Shown piece by piece: positions 16,898-24,980 of a stretch of DNA of 64,000 bases (within the stretch, counting starts at the first letter, position 1; each line of letters starts with the position of its first letter). Source of the stretch: Cohnella sp. CFH 77786 (lineage in GTDB: Bacteria; Bacillota; Bacilli; Paenibacillales; Paenibacillaceae); assembly GCF_019400745.1 (NCBI RefSeq), contig NZ_WJIB01000005.1, positions 124,001 to 188,000 on the forward strand, in the 5' to 3' direction. Under the pieces are notes generated by a model, which was not told the DNA's origin, did not search any database, and was given only the letters and a program-made list of their open reading frames with translations. A program made the translations under genes and the position numbers.

Positions 16898-17794
16898 TTG
16901 GAGACGAATGTCGCGATCGGCGGCCGCGCGGGATTAGTGCTTGAAGGAGGAGGGATGCGCGGGTTGTATACGGCCGGGGTGTTGGAATACTTCGCGGAAC
17001 GGGATCTGTACTTTCCATATCAAATCGGCGTATCGGCAGGCGCGTGCATGGCCGTCAGCTACCTGGCGCGGCAGCGGGGGCGGAACAAAGCCGTCAACAT
17101 CGGCTTTGCCGGCGATCTCCGGTATTTGTCATGGAAGAAGTTCCTGCGGCATCGGCGCGAGCTGTTCGGAATGGATTTCATCTTCGACGAAATCCCGCGC
17201 TCGCTGGTACCGTTCGACTTCAAGAGGTTCGAGGAAGCGGGGGAAGCGTTCGTCGTGGGCACGACCGACGTGGAGACCGGCCTTCCCGCGTATTATGGGA
17301 AAGGCGAGGAGGGGTTTGATCTGCTGACGCTTCTGCGGGCGTCCAGCTCCCTGCCTTTCTTGGCTCCGATCGTGGAATACAAGGGCCGGAAGCTGATGGA
17401 CGGCGGCATCACGGATCCGATTCCGATCCGGCGGGCGGAGAGCGAAGGTTGTGACCGCACCGTCCTCATCCTGACCCGCCACAAGGGCTACGCCAAAAGC
17501 CGGAACCGTCTCGGCTGGCTGCTCAGGAAGAAATTCGGAGCGTATCCGAAATTCGTAGAAGCCATGCTTCGCCGGCACGAAACCTACAACGGCACCCTCT
17601 CCTACATCGAAGAACGCGAACGGGCGGGCGCCGCATTCGTCATCCGTCCCGCGTTGCCGCTTAAGGTCGGGCGGGTGGAGCAGGACAAAGCCAAGCTGGA
17701 GAGTCTCTATGCGCAAGGTTACCAAGATGCCAAGCGGGCGTACCCAAGATTGACGGAATGGCTGAATGGAGCATGCAAAGCCGGTTCCGGATAG
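16898..17794 (+). CDS. Patatin-like phospholipase
   Basis: 298 residues. The oxyanion-hole motif GGGMRG (17-22), the nucleophile elbow GVSAG with Ser46, and the catalytic DGG with Asp168 define a bacterial patatin-like lipid acyl hydrolase. It resembles the B. subtilis YlbK/YvdO-type group, cytoplasmic and without a signal peptide. The substrate is not known. The start is TTG 16898 after CGGGAGAAA. The gene is alone, with a terminator 36 bp past the stop. Confidence 0.85.
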   Translation: METNVAIGGRAGLVLEGGGMRGLYTAGVLEYFAERDLYFPYQIGVSAGACMAVSYLARQRGRNKAVNIGFAGDLRYLSWKKFLRHRRELFGMDFIFDEIPRSLVPFDFKRFEEAGEAFVVGTTDVETGLPAYYGKGEEGFDLLTLLRASSSLPFLAPIVEYKGRKLMDGGITDPIPIRRAESEGCDRTVLILTRHKGYAKSRNRLGWLLRKKFGAYPKFVEAMLRRHETYNGTLSYIEERERAGAAFVIRPALPLKVGRVEQDKAKLESLYAQGYQDAKRAYPRLTEWLNGACKAGSG

Positions 17795-17829
17795 GCAAGC
17801 TGCCTGAATCGACAATGCGCGCGAATGCG

Positions 17830-17852
17830 GACCGCCCCGACCCGAGGCGGTC
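17830..17852 (+). terminator. Terminator after the patatin gene
   Basis: GACCGCC pairs with GGCGGTC (7 bp, 9-nt loop) and is followed by TTTAGCGTT. It closes the patatin transcript and precedes the glucosaminidase promoter region. Confidence 0.6.
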
Positions 17853-17969
17853 TTTAGCGTTGCGACAAATTCTCTTCGAATAATCGGAGACCGTTTGACA
17901 AGCTTTTCGGCGTCATCACCGTACAATCAATGTAGCCTGTACGACAATGATGCGCGAAGGAGTGGTTCC

Positions 17970-18917
17970 ATGCTTGCCAAACGCGATCTGACCTTTACCA
18001 TTTTCGTACTCAGCGCGATTCTGCTTCTGTCCTTGCTTCTGCATTTCGCCGTCTCCAGAAACCAATACGCGGAAGCGGCTCCCTTAACGGCGAAGGCTGT
18101 TGCCGAGCTCGATCCCCGCCTGCAAATCGCCGCGCTCGTCAAAGTTCCTCCGCGGACGGCCGCAGAGAAGTCCCTTCAAACACCCGCGAAGCCGGTTGCC
18201 GTCGCGGCGGCCGCCGCAGCTCCCTCCTCAAGCGAAGTAACCCTGCCCTACATAACGACTGCCTATTATTTGAACGTGCGCGAGAAACCGAGCAATAAGG
18301 CGCGGATTCTGCGCGTCGTGGAGAAAGGAACGACCTTGAGCGTCCTGAAAGGCACGGAAAACGGATGGCTTCAGTTGGACGATGGAGGCTTCGTGCACGG
18401 AGGTTATGCCGAGCCTGCCAAAGCCGGGGTTGCGGCTGCCGCGATCGAAGCCGTTCTGAAGCCGAAGGTTCCCGCTTCCGAACCGTCCAAACCGACGTCG
18501 GTCGTTTATTCCGATTCCGGACTCACGCAGGCGCATATCGAAGAGATTTTGGAGGGCACCGCTTTGGCGGATCAACAGTTGGAAGAGGCCATATTGGAAA
18601 TCGAGGACAAGTACGGCATCAACGCCTATTTCACGATCGCCGTCATGAAGCTGGAAAGCGGAAACGGCAAGAGCCGGCTCGCCAAGACGAAAAACAACCT
18701 GTTCGGCCTAAACGCCACCGGCAATGGCAACCATAAAGCATTTTCCTTCGAAACGAAGGCGGACAGCGTCCGCAAATTCGGCCAGCTCATTTCCAAAAGC
18801 TACGTGGGCAAAGGGTACACGACCGTGGAGAAAGTCGCCAGAAAATATTGCCCCGCGAACTCGAAATGGCCGAAGCTCGTGAAGAGCATCATGTATAGCG
18901 ACCACAATAAGATTTAA
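17970..18917 (+). CDS. Membrane-anchored SH3b / glucosaminidase-type cell-wall hydrolase
   Basis: 315 residues. An N-terminal membrane anchor (FTIFVLSAILLLSLLLHFAV) is followed by an Ala-rich linker, a bacterial SH3 domain (about 92-145; YYLNVREKPSNKARILRVVE, GWLQLDDGGFVHGGY) and a C-terminal lysozyme-like glucosaminidase domain (about 205-315) with candidate catalytic Glu229 in MKLESGNGKS and the NNLFGLNA motif. It probably cuts GlcNAc-MurNAc bonds at the cell surface. The start is ATG 17970 behind AAGGAG. Its stop overlaps by 4 bp the stop of the convergent TraX-like gene. Confidence 0.85.
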   Translation: MLAKRDLTFTIFVLSAILLLSLLLHFAVSRNQYAEAAPLTAKAVAELDPRLQIAALVKVPPRTAAEKSLQTPAKPVAVAAAAAAPSSSEVTLPYITTAYYLNVREKPSNKARILRVVEKGTTLSVLKGTENGWLQLDDGGFVHGGYAEPAKAGVAAAAIEAVLKPKVPASEPSKPTSVVYSDSGLTQAHIEEILEGTALADQQLEEAILEIEDKYGINAYFTIAVMKLESGNGKSRLAKTKNNLFGLNATGNGNHKAFSFETKADSVRKFGQLISKSYVGKGYTTVEKVARKYCPANSKWPKLVKSIMYSDHNKI

Positions 18918-19540
18918 GTCTTCAGCAACGCCCGCAAGGCGAACAGAACGGCCAAATGCGCCGGATAGAAGGCCCGGTAGAGCCATCGGCCGCGCCGTAC
19001 GGCTCGTTCCGGCAGCGGGAGAAGGATGAGCAGGCTGCCCAGGAGGCTGAACATCTGGATCGCGTAGCTCGGCCCGTACAGGAGCCAGAAAGCGGCGTTG
19101 AGTATCGCGTGAGTCACGAGTACCGCCTTCCTGTCGCAATAACGGTATAGGAATACGAGCAGGACGCCGTACAGTCCGTAATCCATCGGGACGATCGCGG
19201 CGGCCGCGAAGGCGGCTGCCGTCAGAACGGGGAACCGTTTCTCCGAAGGGATGCGTTCCCATGCGTACATGGCGGCCATCGACAAGAGCAGCGTGAAAAT
19301 GACGTTGAGCTTCGGAAGCTGCAGCGCAAGCGCAAAAGGAATCTGGGACAGGCAGGCGAGCCAGAGAAGCCTCCGCATGTATTTCCCATGATCCCGGGTG
19401 TGGCGGAATCCTTGCACGAGAAACCAACAGTACAAGGGGAACGCGATTCTGCCTACGATGCGGTACGCTTCGTCGCCGGGAAAGAAGATGAATCCGATAT
19501 GGTCGATCAGCATGGACGCCATGGCGATAACTAGCAGCAT
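18914..19540 (-). CDS. TraX family membrane protein
   Basis: 208 residues, six or seven hydrophobic segments. It matches the TraX family by MLIDHIGFIFFPG near the N-terminus, YRIVGRIAFPLYCWFLVQGFRHT and the MDYGLYGVLLVFLYRY block. TraX was named for an F-pilin acetylase, but chromosomal Firmicute members have no established role; an acyltransferase activity is possible. The start is ATG 19540 behind AAAGGAGG, which lies inside the end of the upstream gene, so the two are co-translated. It converges on the glucosaminidase gene. Confidence 0.8.
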   Translation of the reverse strand: MLLVIAMASMLIDHIGFIFFPGDEAYRIVGRIAFPLYCWFLVQGFRHTRDHGKYMRRLLWLACLSQIPFALALQLPKLNVIFTLLLSMAAMYAWERIPSEKRFPVLTAAAFAAAAIVPMDYGLYGVLLVFLYRYCDRKAVLVTHAILNAAFWLLYGPSYAIQMFSLLGSLLILLPLPERAVRRGRWLYRAFYPAHLAVLFALRALLKT

Positions 19541-19543
19541 GGA

Positions 19544-20413
19544 TCAGCCTCCTTTGGGGACGACGGCCTCCAGCATGCCGAGCCTTCCGGCGAAGCGGGG
19601 ATCGAACAGGCGGATGCGGTCGCCCAAGTCCTGCGCGGCGACGAACGGGGCGAACAGCAGGATCGCGCGCGCCCGACTGTCCTGCATCAATGCGTCCACA
19701 TCGACCGGGTCGGTGCGATAGGACTGGACGATGCGGTTCCGCTCTCCGCCAAGCTCGCTGCGGCCCTCGACGACGGTATCGTCCCTCTTGGCGTAGTAGG
19801 ATATGCCGCCCGGCCAGCGGTCGGCCCGGATAGCTACGCGGTCATAGCCTTGCGATTTCAGGTCGGAAATGACATAGACGGAATGCCCGATCTGGAACAG
19901 CACGTAGACGGCCGACAAAACCCAGAAGGACCGGATCGCCCGAAGCCGGCCTTCATGCCCGCGGAAAAAAGGCAGCAGAAGCGCGGCGAACGCGGCGAAA
20001 CACCAAAATACGTAACCTTTGTTCGGAATGAAGCCGCCGGCGTATTTGCGGGACGTGAACGGCTCGAACAGCCCGGTCCCCCAAGCGTTCGTCCAATCGC
20101 TCACGATATGCAGGAGGACGCCGATCAGGCCGGTATAGAAAATGCGCTTGTCCTTGACGCGGAGAAGGAGGACAGCCAGGCCGAAGAAAAGCGCCGCCCA
20201 TACGGGAGCCATCAGGAACGAATGGGTAATCCCCCTATGGTTGATCAAGTAGGAGCCGTCCGCGCGGCTTGCCCATTGAATGTCGATGTCCGGAATCACG
20301 CTTGAGCCGATGGAAGTCGCCAGCAGGGCGATCTTCATTTTGAGGTCCATCCGCTTCCGGTCTTGGGCGCCGTAGATGGCGACGCCGAACAGATTATGGG
20401 TGATGTAGTCCAA
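19544..20413 (-). CDS. YdjM-like metal-dependent membrane hydrolase
   Basis: 289 residues. The N-terminal half has the conserved His/Asp set of the YdjM (LexA-binding, inner-membrane metal-dependent hydrolase) family: DYITHNLFG, SVIPDIDIQW, HRGITHSF and LLHIVSDWTNAWG, interleaved with four membrane helices. The C-terminal half is a soluble region of unknown fold. The substrate is unknown in this family. It starts at ATG 20413 with GGGAGGAATTTCG just upstream, and its 3' end carries the ribosome site for the TraX-like gene 3 bp away. Confidence 0.82.
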   Translation of the reverse strand: MDYITHNLFGVAIYGAQDRKRMDLKMKIALLATSIGSSVIPDIDIQWASRADGSYLINHRGITHSFLMAPVWAALFFGLAVLLLRVKDKRIFYTGLIGVLLHIVSDWTNAWGTGLFEPFTSRKYAGGFIPNKGYVFWCFAAFAALLLPFFRGHEGRLRAIRSFWVLSAVYVLFQIGHSVYVISDLKSQGYDRVAIRADRWPGGISYYAKRDDTVVEGRSELGGERNRIVQSYRTDPVDVDALMQDSRARAILLFAPFVAAQDLGDRIRLFDPRFAGRLGMLEAVVPKGG

Positions 20414-20670
20414 CGAAATTCCTCCCGGGAGGTATCGGTTAACCTTATTGTAGTAGTTGGGGGAAATGGAAACAACTGAGCAGAACCGGCTGCGGCCGGG
20501 GGCGCGCGAGTGTCGGCTTGTTCCTTACGGGGACGGGCCTTTTTATCGTTGAATGGCAATGTGTTCGCCGATCAGGATTCGAGAAAAGAAAATGAACTTC
20601 ATATGGTTTGTCAATTAACATTACATGAAATCGGTTACAAACAAGGTCCATTCATTGTCAGTGTATGAAA

Positions 20671-20710
20671 ATTCGTTAGATATTTTAGTGAAAATCACTA
20701 AATAACGAAT
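20671..20710. promoter_or_regulatory. Long bulged palindrome upstream of nirB2
   Basis: ATTCGTTA pairs with TAACGAAT and TTTAGTGA with TCACTAAA around an AAA centre; a 5-nt bulge (GATAT) interrupts the left arm. The 16 paired positions are all perfect. It lies about 80 bp before the -35 box and is a candidate activator site. Confidence 0.5.
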
Positions 20711-20791
20711 GATGTATCCGCTTTAAAATTATAATGTTCGTCTTTGCAAAGATTTTTTTCTTCGCGATTTCAAAAAAATATGAAATTGTTG

Positions 20792-20820
20792 TTGAAAAAC
20801 ATGTCTTTACAAGGTACATT
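20792..20820 (+). promoter_or_regulatory. Candidate sigma-A promoter of the nirB2 operon
   Basis: TTGAAA (20792-20797), a 17-bp spacer and TACATT (20815-20820) predict a start near 20827 and a leader of about 120 nt. A second -10-like TATAAC is at 20897-20902. Confidence 0.5.
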
Positions 20821-20947
20821 ATTAATAAATCTTCACATGTCACATTAACTTACGTAATTAAAAAAAGGAGAAGCAGTCTTTCGATTTACGTTGGTTTATA
20901 ACTAACACAACATGTAACATTACATCTGGTGGGGAGAGTGGGTCGCC

Positions 20948-23380
20948 ATGAAAAAGAAACTTGTTTTAATCGGAAACGGGATGGCCGGAGTCAGCTGTAT
21001 CGAGCAGCTGCTGAAGCTTGCGCCGAACCGCTACGACATTACCGTCTTTGGCAAAGAACCTCATCCGAATTATAACCGCATCCTGCTTTCGTCGGTTTTG
21101 GCCGGCGATGCCGATATGAAGGACATTGTCATTAACGACTGGTCGTGGTACGAAGAAAATCACATTACCTTGCATACGGGCCAAACCGTGACCAAGATCG
21201 ATACGAAACGCAAACTCGTCACGAGCGACGGCGGTATCACCGCTCCGTACGACGAACTGATCATCGCGACGGGCTCGCTGCCTTTCATGCTGCCGCTGCC
21301 CGGCGCGGACAAAGAAGGCGTCATCGCTTTCCGGGACATCAAGGATTGCGAAACGATGATGGAAGCCGCCAAGCAATACAAGAAAGCGATCGTCATCGGA
21401 GGCGGCCTTCTCGGGCTGGAAGCGGCCCGGGGTTTGTTGAACCTTCACATGGAAGTCACGGTCGTCCACATCAACGAATACTTAATGAATCTTCAGTTGG
21501 ATCGTACGGCCTCTCTCTTGCTGCAGCAAGAATTGGAACGCCAAGGCATGAAGTTCCTGCTGAAGAAAAACAGCGAAACGATTCTCGGCAAGAAACGCGT
21601 AACCGGCCTTCGGTTCTCCGACGGATCGGAGGAGAAAGCCGACCTGATCGTCATGGCCGTCGGCATCCGGCCGAACGTCGCGCTCGCGAAAAGCTGCGGC
21701 ATCGAGATCAATCGGGGAATCGTGGTGAACGACTTCCTGGAAACGAACGTGCCTAACGTCTACGCGGTCGGCGAATGCGTGGAACATCGCGGGATCGCTT
21801 ACGGCTTGGTCGCGCCGTTGTACGAACAAGGAGCCGTTCTGGCCAAACGGCTTGCCGGCGTGGAAACGGCGGGCTATCAAGGAACCGTCGTCTCGACCAA
21901 GCTGAAGGTGTCGGGCGTGAACGTCTTCTCGGCAGGCGAATACAAGGATGAGCCGGGAACCCGCACCGTCCGCGTGCAGGACGATTTCGAAGGAGTATAC
22001 AAGAAGGCCGTCATTCGGGACGGAAAAGTCATCGGCGCCGTTTTGTTCGGCGATACCAGCGACAGTTCCCGGCTGTTCGCGATGATCCGCAGCGGCGAAG
22101 ACGTATCCGGCAAGGAAAAGACGGTTCTTCTCGGCGAAGGCGGAGCAAAGCCCAAGTCGGGCGCGGATTTGGTCGCCGCGATGAGCGACGACGAGATCGT
22201 CTGCGGATGCAACGGGGTATCCAAAGGAGCGATCGTGAAGGCGATCCAGGAAAAGGGCTGCTCCAGCGTGAACGACATCAAGGCGTGCACCAAAGCGTCC
22301 GGTTCCTGCGGCGGCTGCAAACCGCTCGTCGCCGACGTGCTCACCTACGTGCTCGGGGCGGACGGCGTGAAAACGGTCAAAGAAGGCATCTGCGGCTGTA
22401 CGACGCTCGGCCGCGATGAAGTGGTGGAAGCGATCCGCAGCATGAGGCTCACGACTTCGAAGGAAGTCATGAACGTGCTCGAGTGGTCGAATCCGGAAGG
22501 CTGCTCCAAATGCCGCCCTGCGCTCAACTACTACCTCGGCATGGTATGGCCGGAGGAGCATGAGGACGAGAGGGAGTCCCGCTTCGTCAACGAACGCAAT
22601 CATGCGAACATTCAGAAAGACGGAACGTACTCGGTCGTGCCGAGAATGTACGGAGGCGTAACGACGCCGAAGGATCTGAAGAAAATCGCGGAGATCGCCG
22701 AGAAGTACGAGGTGCCGCTCGTGAAAGTGACGGGCGGACAGCGCATCGATTTGCTCGGCGTGAAGAAGGAAGACTTGCCCGCCATGTGGGCCGATCTCGA
22801 TATGCCTTCGGGCTATGCTTACGGCAAAGCGCTCAGAACCGTCAAAACGTGCGTAGGCTCGACGTTCTGCCGCTTCGGCACGCAGGATTCGATCGGCATG
22901 GGCATTACGCTGGAGAAGAAGTTCGAGCGTCTGAATACGCCGGCGAAAGTGAAGATGGCCGTCTCGGGCTGCCCCCGCAACTGCGCGGAAGCGACGATCA
23001 AGGATTTCGGCGTCGTCGCGATCGACGGAGGCTGGGAGCTTCATGTGGGCGGCAACGGAGGCACCAAGCTTCGCGGATCGGATCTGCTCTGCAAGGTGAA
23101 AACCGAAGATGAAGTCGTCGAATGGGCCGGCGCGTACTTGCAGTACTACCGTGAAACCGGGAAATACAATGAACGGACGTCCGAATGGTTGGAGCGGGTC
23201 GGCCTGGATACGATCAAGGCGGCTCTGGAGCGCAAGGAAGATCGCGAAGCGCTCGTGGAACGCATCGACAAGACGCTGTCCCTGACGAAGGATCCGTGGA
23301 AAGAAATCATCGAGCAACAGGAGCAGCGCAAAACGTTCGTCCCGATGGATGAGCAGCCTGCCGAATCGATTCTGAAATAA
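20948..23380 (+). CDS. nirB: NAD(P)H nitrite reductase large subunit, copy 2
   Basis: 810 residues, collinear with copy 1 over its whole length and highly similar (same FAD, NAD, BFD-like and siroheme motifs). The siroheme-[4Fe-4S] ligands are present at Cys635, 641, 675 and 679 (TCVGSTFC, GCPRNC), so the enzyme should be active in reducing nitrite to ammonium. The start is ATG 20948 with GGGGAGAG upstream. It heads an operon with nirD2, narK, nasB and nasC. The separate leader implies a different induction regime from copy 1. Confidence 0.95.
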   Translation: MKKKLVLIGNGMAGVSCIEQLLKLAPNRYDITVFGKEPHPNYNRILLSSVLAGDADMKDIVINDWSWYEENHITLHTGQTVTKIDTKRKLVTSDGGITAPYDELIIATGSLPFMLPLPGADKEGVIAFRDIKDCETMMEAAKQYKKAIVIGGGLLGLEAARGLLNLHMEVTVVHINEYLMNLQLDRTASLLLQQELERQGMKFLLKKNSETILGKKRVTGLRFSDGSEEKADLIVMAVGIRPNVALAKSCGIEINRGIVVNDFLETNVPNVYAVGECVEHRGIAYGLVAPLYEQGAVLAKRLAGVETAGYQGTVVSTKLKVSGVNVFSAGEYKDEPGTRTVRVQDDFEGVYKKAVIRDGKVIGAVLFGDTSDSSRLFAMIRSGEDVSGKEKTVLLGEGGAKPKSGADLVAAMSDDEIVCGCNGVSKGAIVKAIQEKGCSSVNDIKACTKASGSCGGCKPLVADVLTYVLGADGVKTVKEGICGCTTLGRDEVVEAIRSMRLTTSKEVMNVLEWSNPEGCSKCRPALNYYLGMVWPEEHEDERESRFVNERNHANIQKDGTYSVVPRMYGGVTTPKDLKKIAEIAEKYEVPLVKVTGGQRIDLLGVKKEDLPAMWADLDMPSGYAYGKALRTVKTCVGSTFCRFGTQDSIGMGITLEKKFERLNTPAKVKMAVSGCPRNCAEATIKDFGVVAIDGGWELHVGGNGGTKLRGSDLLCKVKTEDEVVEWAGAYLQYYRETGKYNERTSEWLERVGLDTIKAALERKEDREALVERIDKTLSLTKDPWKEIIEQQEQRKTFVPMDEQPAESILK

Positions 23381-23394
23381 AGGGGATGACGCGC

Positions 23395-23730
23395 ATGAAG
23401 CGGGTACACATTGGCAACATTTCGGAAATCGCGGAAAAAAGGTCGAGGGTCGTCCGGCTCGGAGCCCTCGAGATCGCGGTATTCAAGCTGACGGGCGGCG
23501 CGCTCAAAGCGATCGAGAATCGCTGCCCGCATAAGGCGGGGAAGCTTTCCGAGGGAATCGTGTGCGATCATCACGTTTTCTGCCCCCTTCACGATTGGAA
23601 AATCGACCTGAACGACGGACTGGTGCAAGCTCCGGACGAAGGCTGCGTGACTTCCTTCCAGGTGGAAGTGGATGAACAAAGCGGAGAGATGTATCTGCAC
23701 ATTCCGGAAGAAAGCATTCTGGCATCTTAG
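23395..23730 (+). CDS. nirD: Nitrite reductase small subunit (Rieske-type), copy 2
   Basis: 111 residues with the Rieske ligands Cys44-x-His46 (CPHKAG) and Cys63-x2-His66 (CPLHDW). It partners NirB2. The start at ATG 23395 is favoured over ATG 23386 because AAAGGGG ends 9 bases before it but abuts the earlier codon. It lies 14 bp after nirB2 and 19 bp before narK. Confidence 0.93.
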   Translation: MKRVHIGNISEIAEKRSRVVRLGALEIAVFKLTGGALKAIENRCPHKAGKLSEGIVCDHHVFCPLHDWKIDLNDGLVQAPDEGCVTSFQVEVDEQSGEMYLHIPEESILAS

Positions 23731-23749
23731 TCTAAGGGAGTATATCGCG

Positions 23750-24925
23750 ATGCGGCAACAAGGATCCGCCCTTGCGCTGGGGCTGTCGACAATGGCGATG
23801 ACGGCATCGTTCGTCATCTGGAGCGTGTTTTCCCCGATTGCCGGGCAAATTCAGGAGCTGTTTCAGCTTAGCGCGATCGAGAAAAGCGTGCTGATCGCCA
23901 CCCCGGTTCTGCTGGGATCGATTCTGCGTATCCCGATGGGGATCTATACGGACCGCTTTGGCGGCAAGAGGGTTTTCGCGGGGACCATGCTGTTTCTGAT
24001 CATTCCGCTGCTGCTGGCCAGTTTCGCGCAAACGTATTGGCTGCTTCTGCTCTGCGCGTTGTTTATCGGGATGGCGGGGACGACGTTCGCCATTTCCCTT
24101 ACGTATGTTTCGAGATGGTTTCCTCCCGAAAGGCAAGGTTTCGTGCTCGGATTGGCCGGTCTCGGCAATTTGGGAGGAGCCGCGGCGAGCTTTACGCTGC
24201 CGATCGTGTTTAACCGATACGGATTGCCCTGGGTGTTCTGGGGCCTGGCGGTCATGATTGCGGTCGTAACCGCCGTTTTCTGGGCAGGGACGAAGGATTT
24301 GCCCCTGCCCGCGAAAGCGAAGACCTTCCGGCAGTCGATGGAAGTGTTGAAGGAACGGCCGACCTGGTATTTATCCGTCTTCTATTTTCTCACGTTCGGC
24401 GGTTTCGTCGCTTTCGGAGCGTACTTGCCGACCTTTCTCAAGGACCTGTTCCATCTGTCCGCGACGGAGGCGGGGGCCAGAACGGCCGGCTTCGTCGTCA
24501 TCGCCACGCTCATACGCCCGCTGGGCGGTTATTTGGCGGATCGCATCGGTTCGCGCAAGGTGCTCCAGGTCGTCTTCGGCGGGATGATCCTCGTTTCGCT
24601 TACCATGTCCGTCACGCTGCACCAGTTCGCCGGATTCAGCGTTTGCTGCCTGGCAGCGGCCGCACTCCTCGGCGTGGGGAACGGAGCGGTGTTCAAGATG
24701 GTGCCGGAAGTGTCCTTCGGCAACACGGGCGCGGTGACGGGGATCGTCGGCGCCGCGGGCGGCGTGGGCGGTTTCTTCCCGCCGATCGTGCTCGGCGTGA
24801 TCAAAGAAATGACAGGCGCGTATACGATCGGTTTCGTCATGCTGACGTGCTTTGCTTTCGTTTGTCTGTGGATGAACCGCCAGACCAAACGCATGGCGAT
24901 GGCCAAACGGGAAGCCGCGGCGTAA
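23750..24925 (+). CDS. narK: Nitrate/nitrite MFS transporter
   Basis: 391 residues with twelve membrane helices. It is a NarK/NasA-type nitrate-nitrite porter of the major facilitator superfamily: FSPIAGQIQELF near helix 1, RIPMGIYTDRFGGKR between helices 2 and 3, the Gly-rich nitrate signature GLGNLGGAAASFTLP in helix 5, and GIVGAAGGVGGFFPP in helix 11. It brings in nitrate for NasBC or exports nitrite. The start is ATG 23750 behind AAGGGAG. It sits between nirD2 and nasB, as in other assimilatory clusters; nasA would be an equally good name. Confidence 0.9.
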   Translation: MRQQGSALALGLSTMAMTASFVIWSVFSPIAGQIQELFQLSAIEKSVLIATPVLLGSILRIPMGIYTDRFGGKRVFAGTMLFLIIPLLLASFAQTYWLLLLCALFIGMAGTTFAISLTYVSRWFPPERQGFVLGLAGLGNLGGAAASFTLPIVFNRYGLPWVFWGLAVMIAVVTAVFWAGTKDLPLPAKAKTFRQSMEVLKERPTWYLSVFYFLTFGGFVAFGAYLPTFLKDLFHLSATEAGARTAGFVVIATLIRPLGGYLADRIGSRKVLQVVFGGMILVSLTMSVTLHQFAGFSVCCLAAAALLGVGNGAVFKMVPEVSFGNTGAVTGIVGAAGGVGGFFPPIVLGVIKEMTGAYTIGFVMLTCFAFVCLWMNRQTKRMAMAKREAAA

Positions 24926-24980
24926 GCCCGGGAAAGGCGGCGGAACGAACGACAGCTAGGGGATGAGGGGGCGAGATGAC

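Larger units (their letters stand above)
20414..20947 (+). promoter_or_regulatory. AT-rich regulatory region of the nirB2-nasC operon
   Basis: This 534-bp gap is much more AT-rich than its surroundings. It contains a TnrA-like site (TGTCAATTAACATTACA, 20609-20625, core TGTNA-N7-TNACA intact), a 40-bp palindrome (20671-20710), a sigma-A promoter (20792-20820), a second weaker TnrA-like site (20838-20854, two mismatches) and the palindrome ATGTAACATTACAT (20912-20925). No hexaloop hairpin pair like the one before nirB1 was found, so this operon seems to be regulated at initiation. Confidence 0.55.

Noticed and set aside
17895-17940. Promoter TTGACA...TACAAT before the glucosaminidase gene
   Set aside because: The spacing is 21 bp, too long for a confident sigma-A promoter.
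20838-20854. Second TnrA-like site before nirB2
   Set aside because: TGTCACATTAACTTACG has two mismatches including the last conserved A and lies downstream of the predicted promoter, so I mention it only within the regulatory region.
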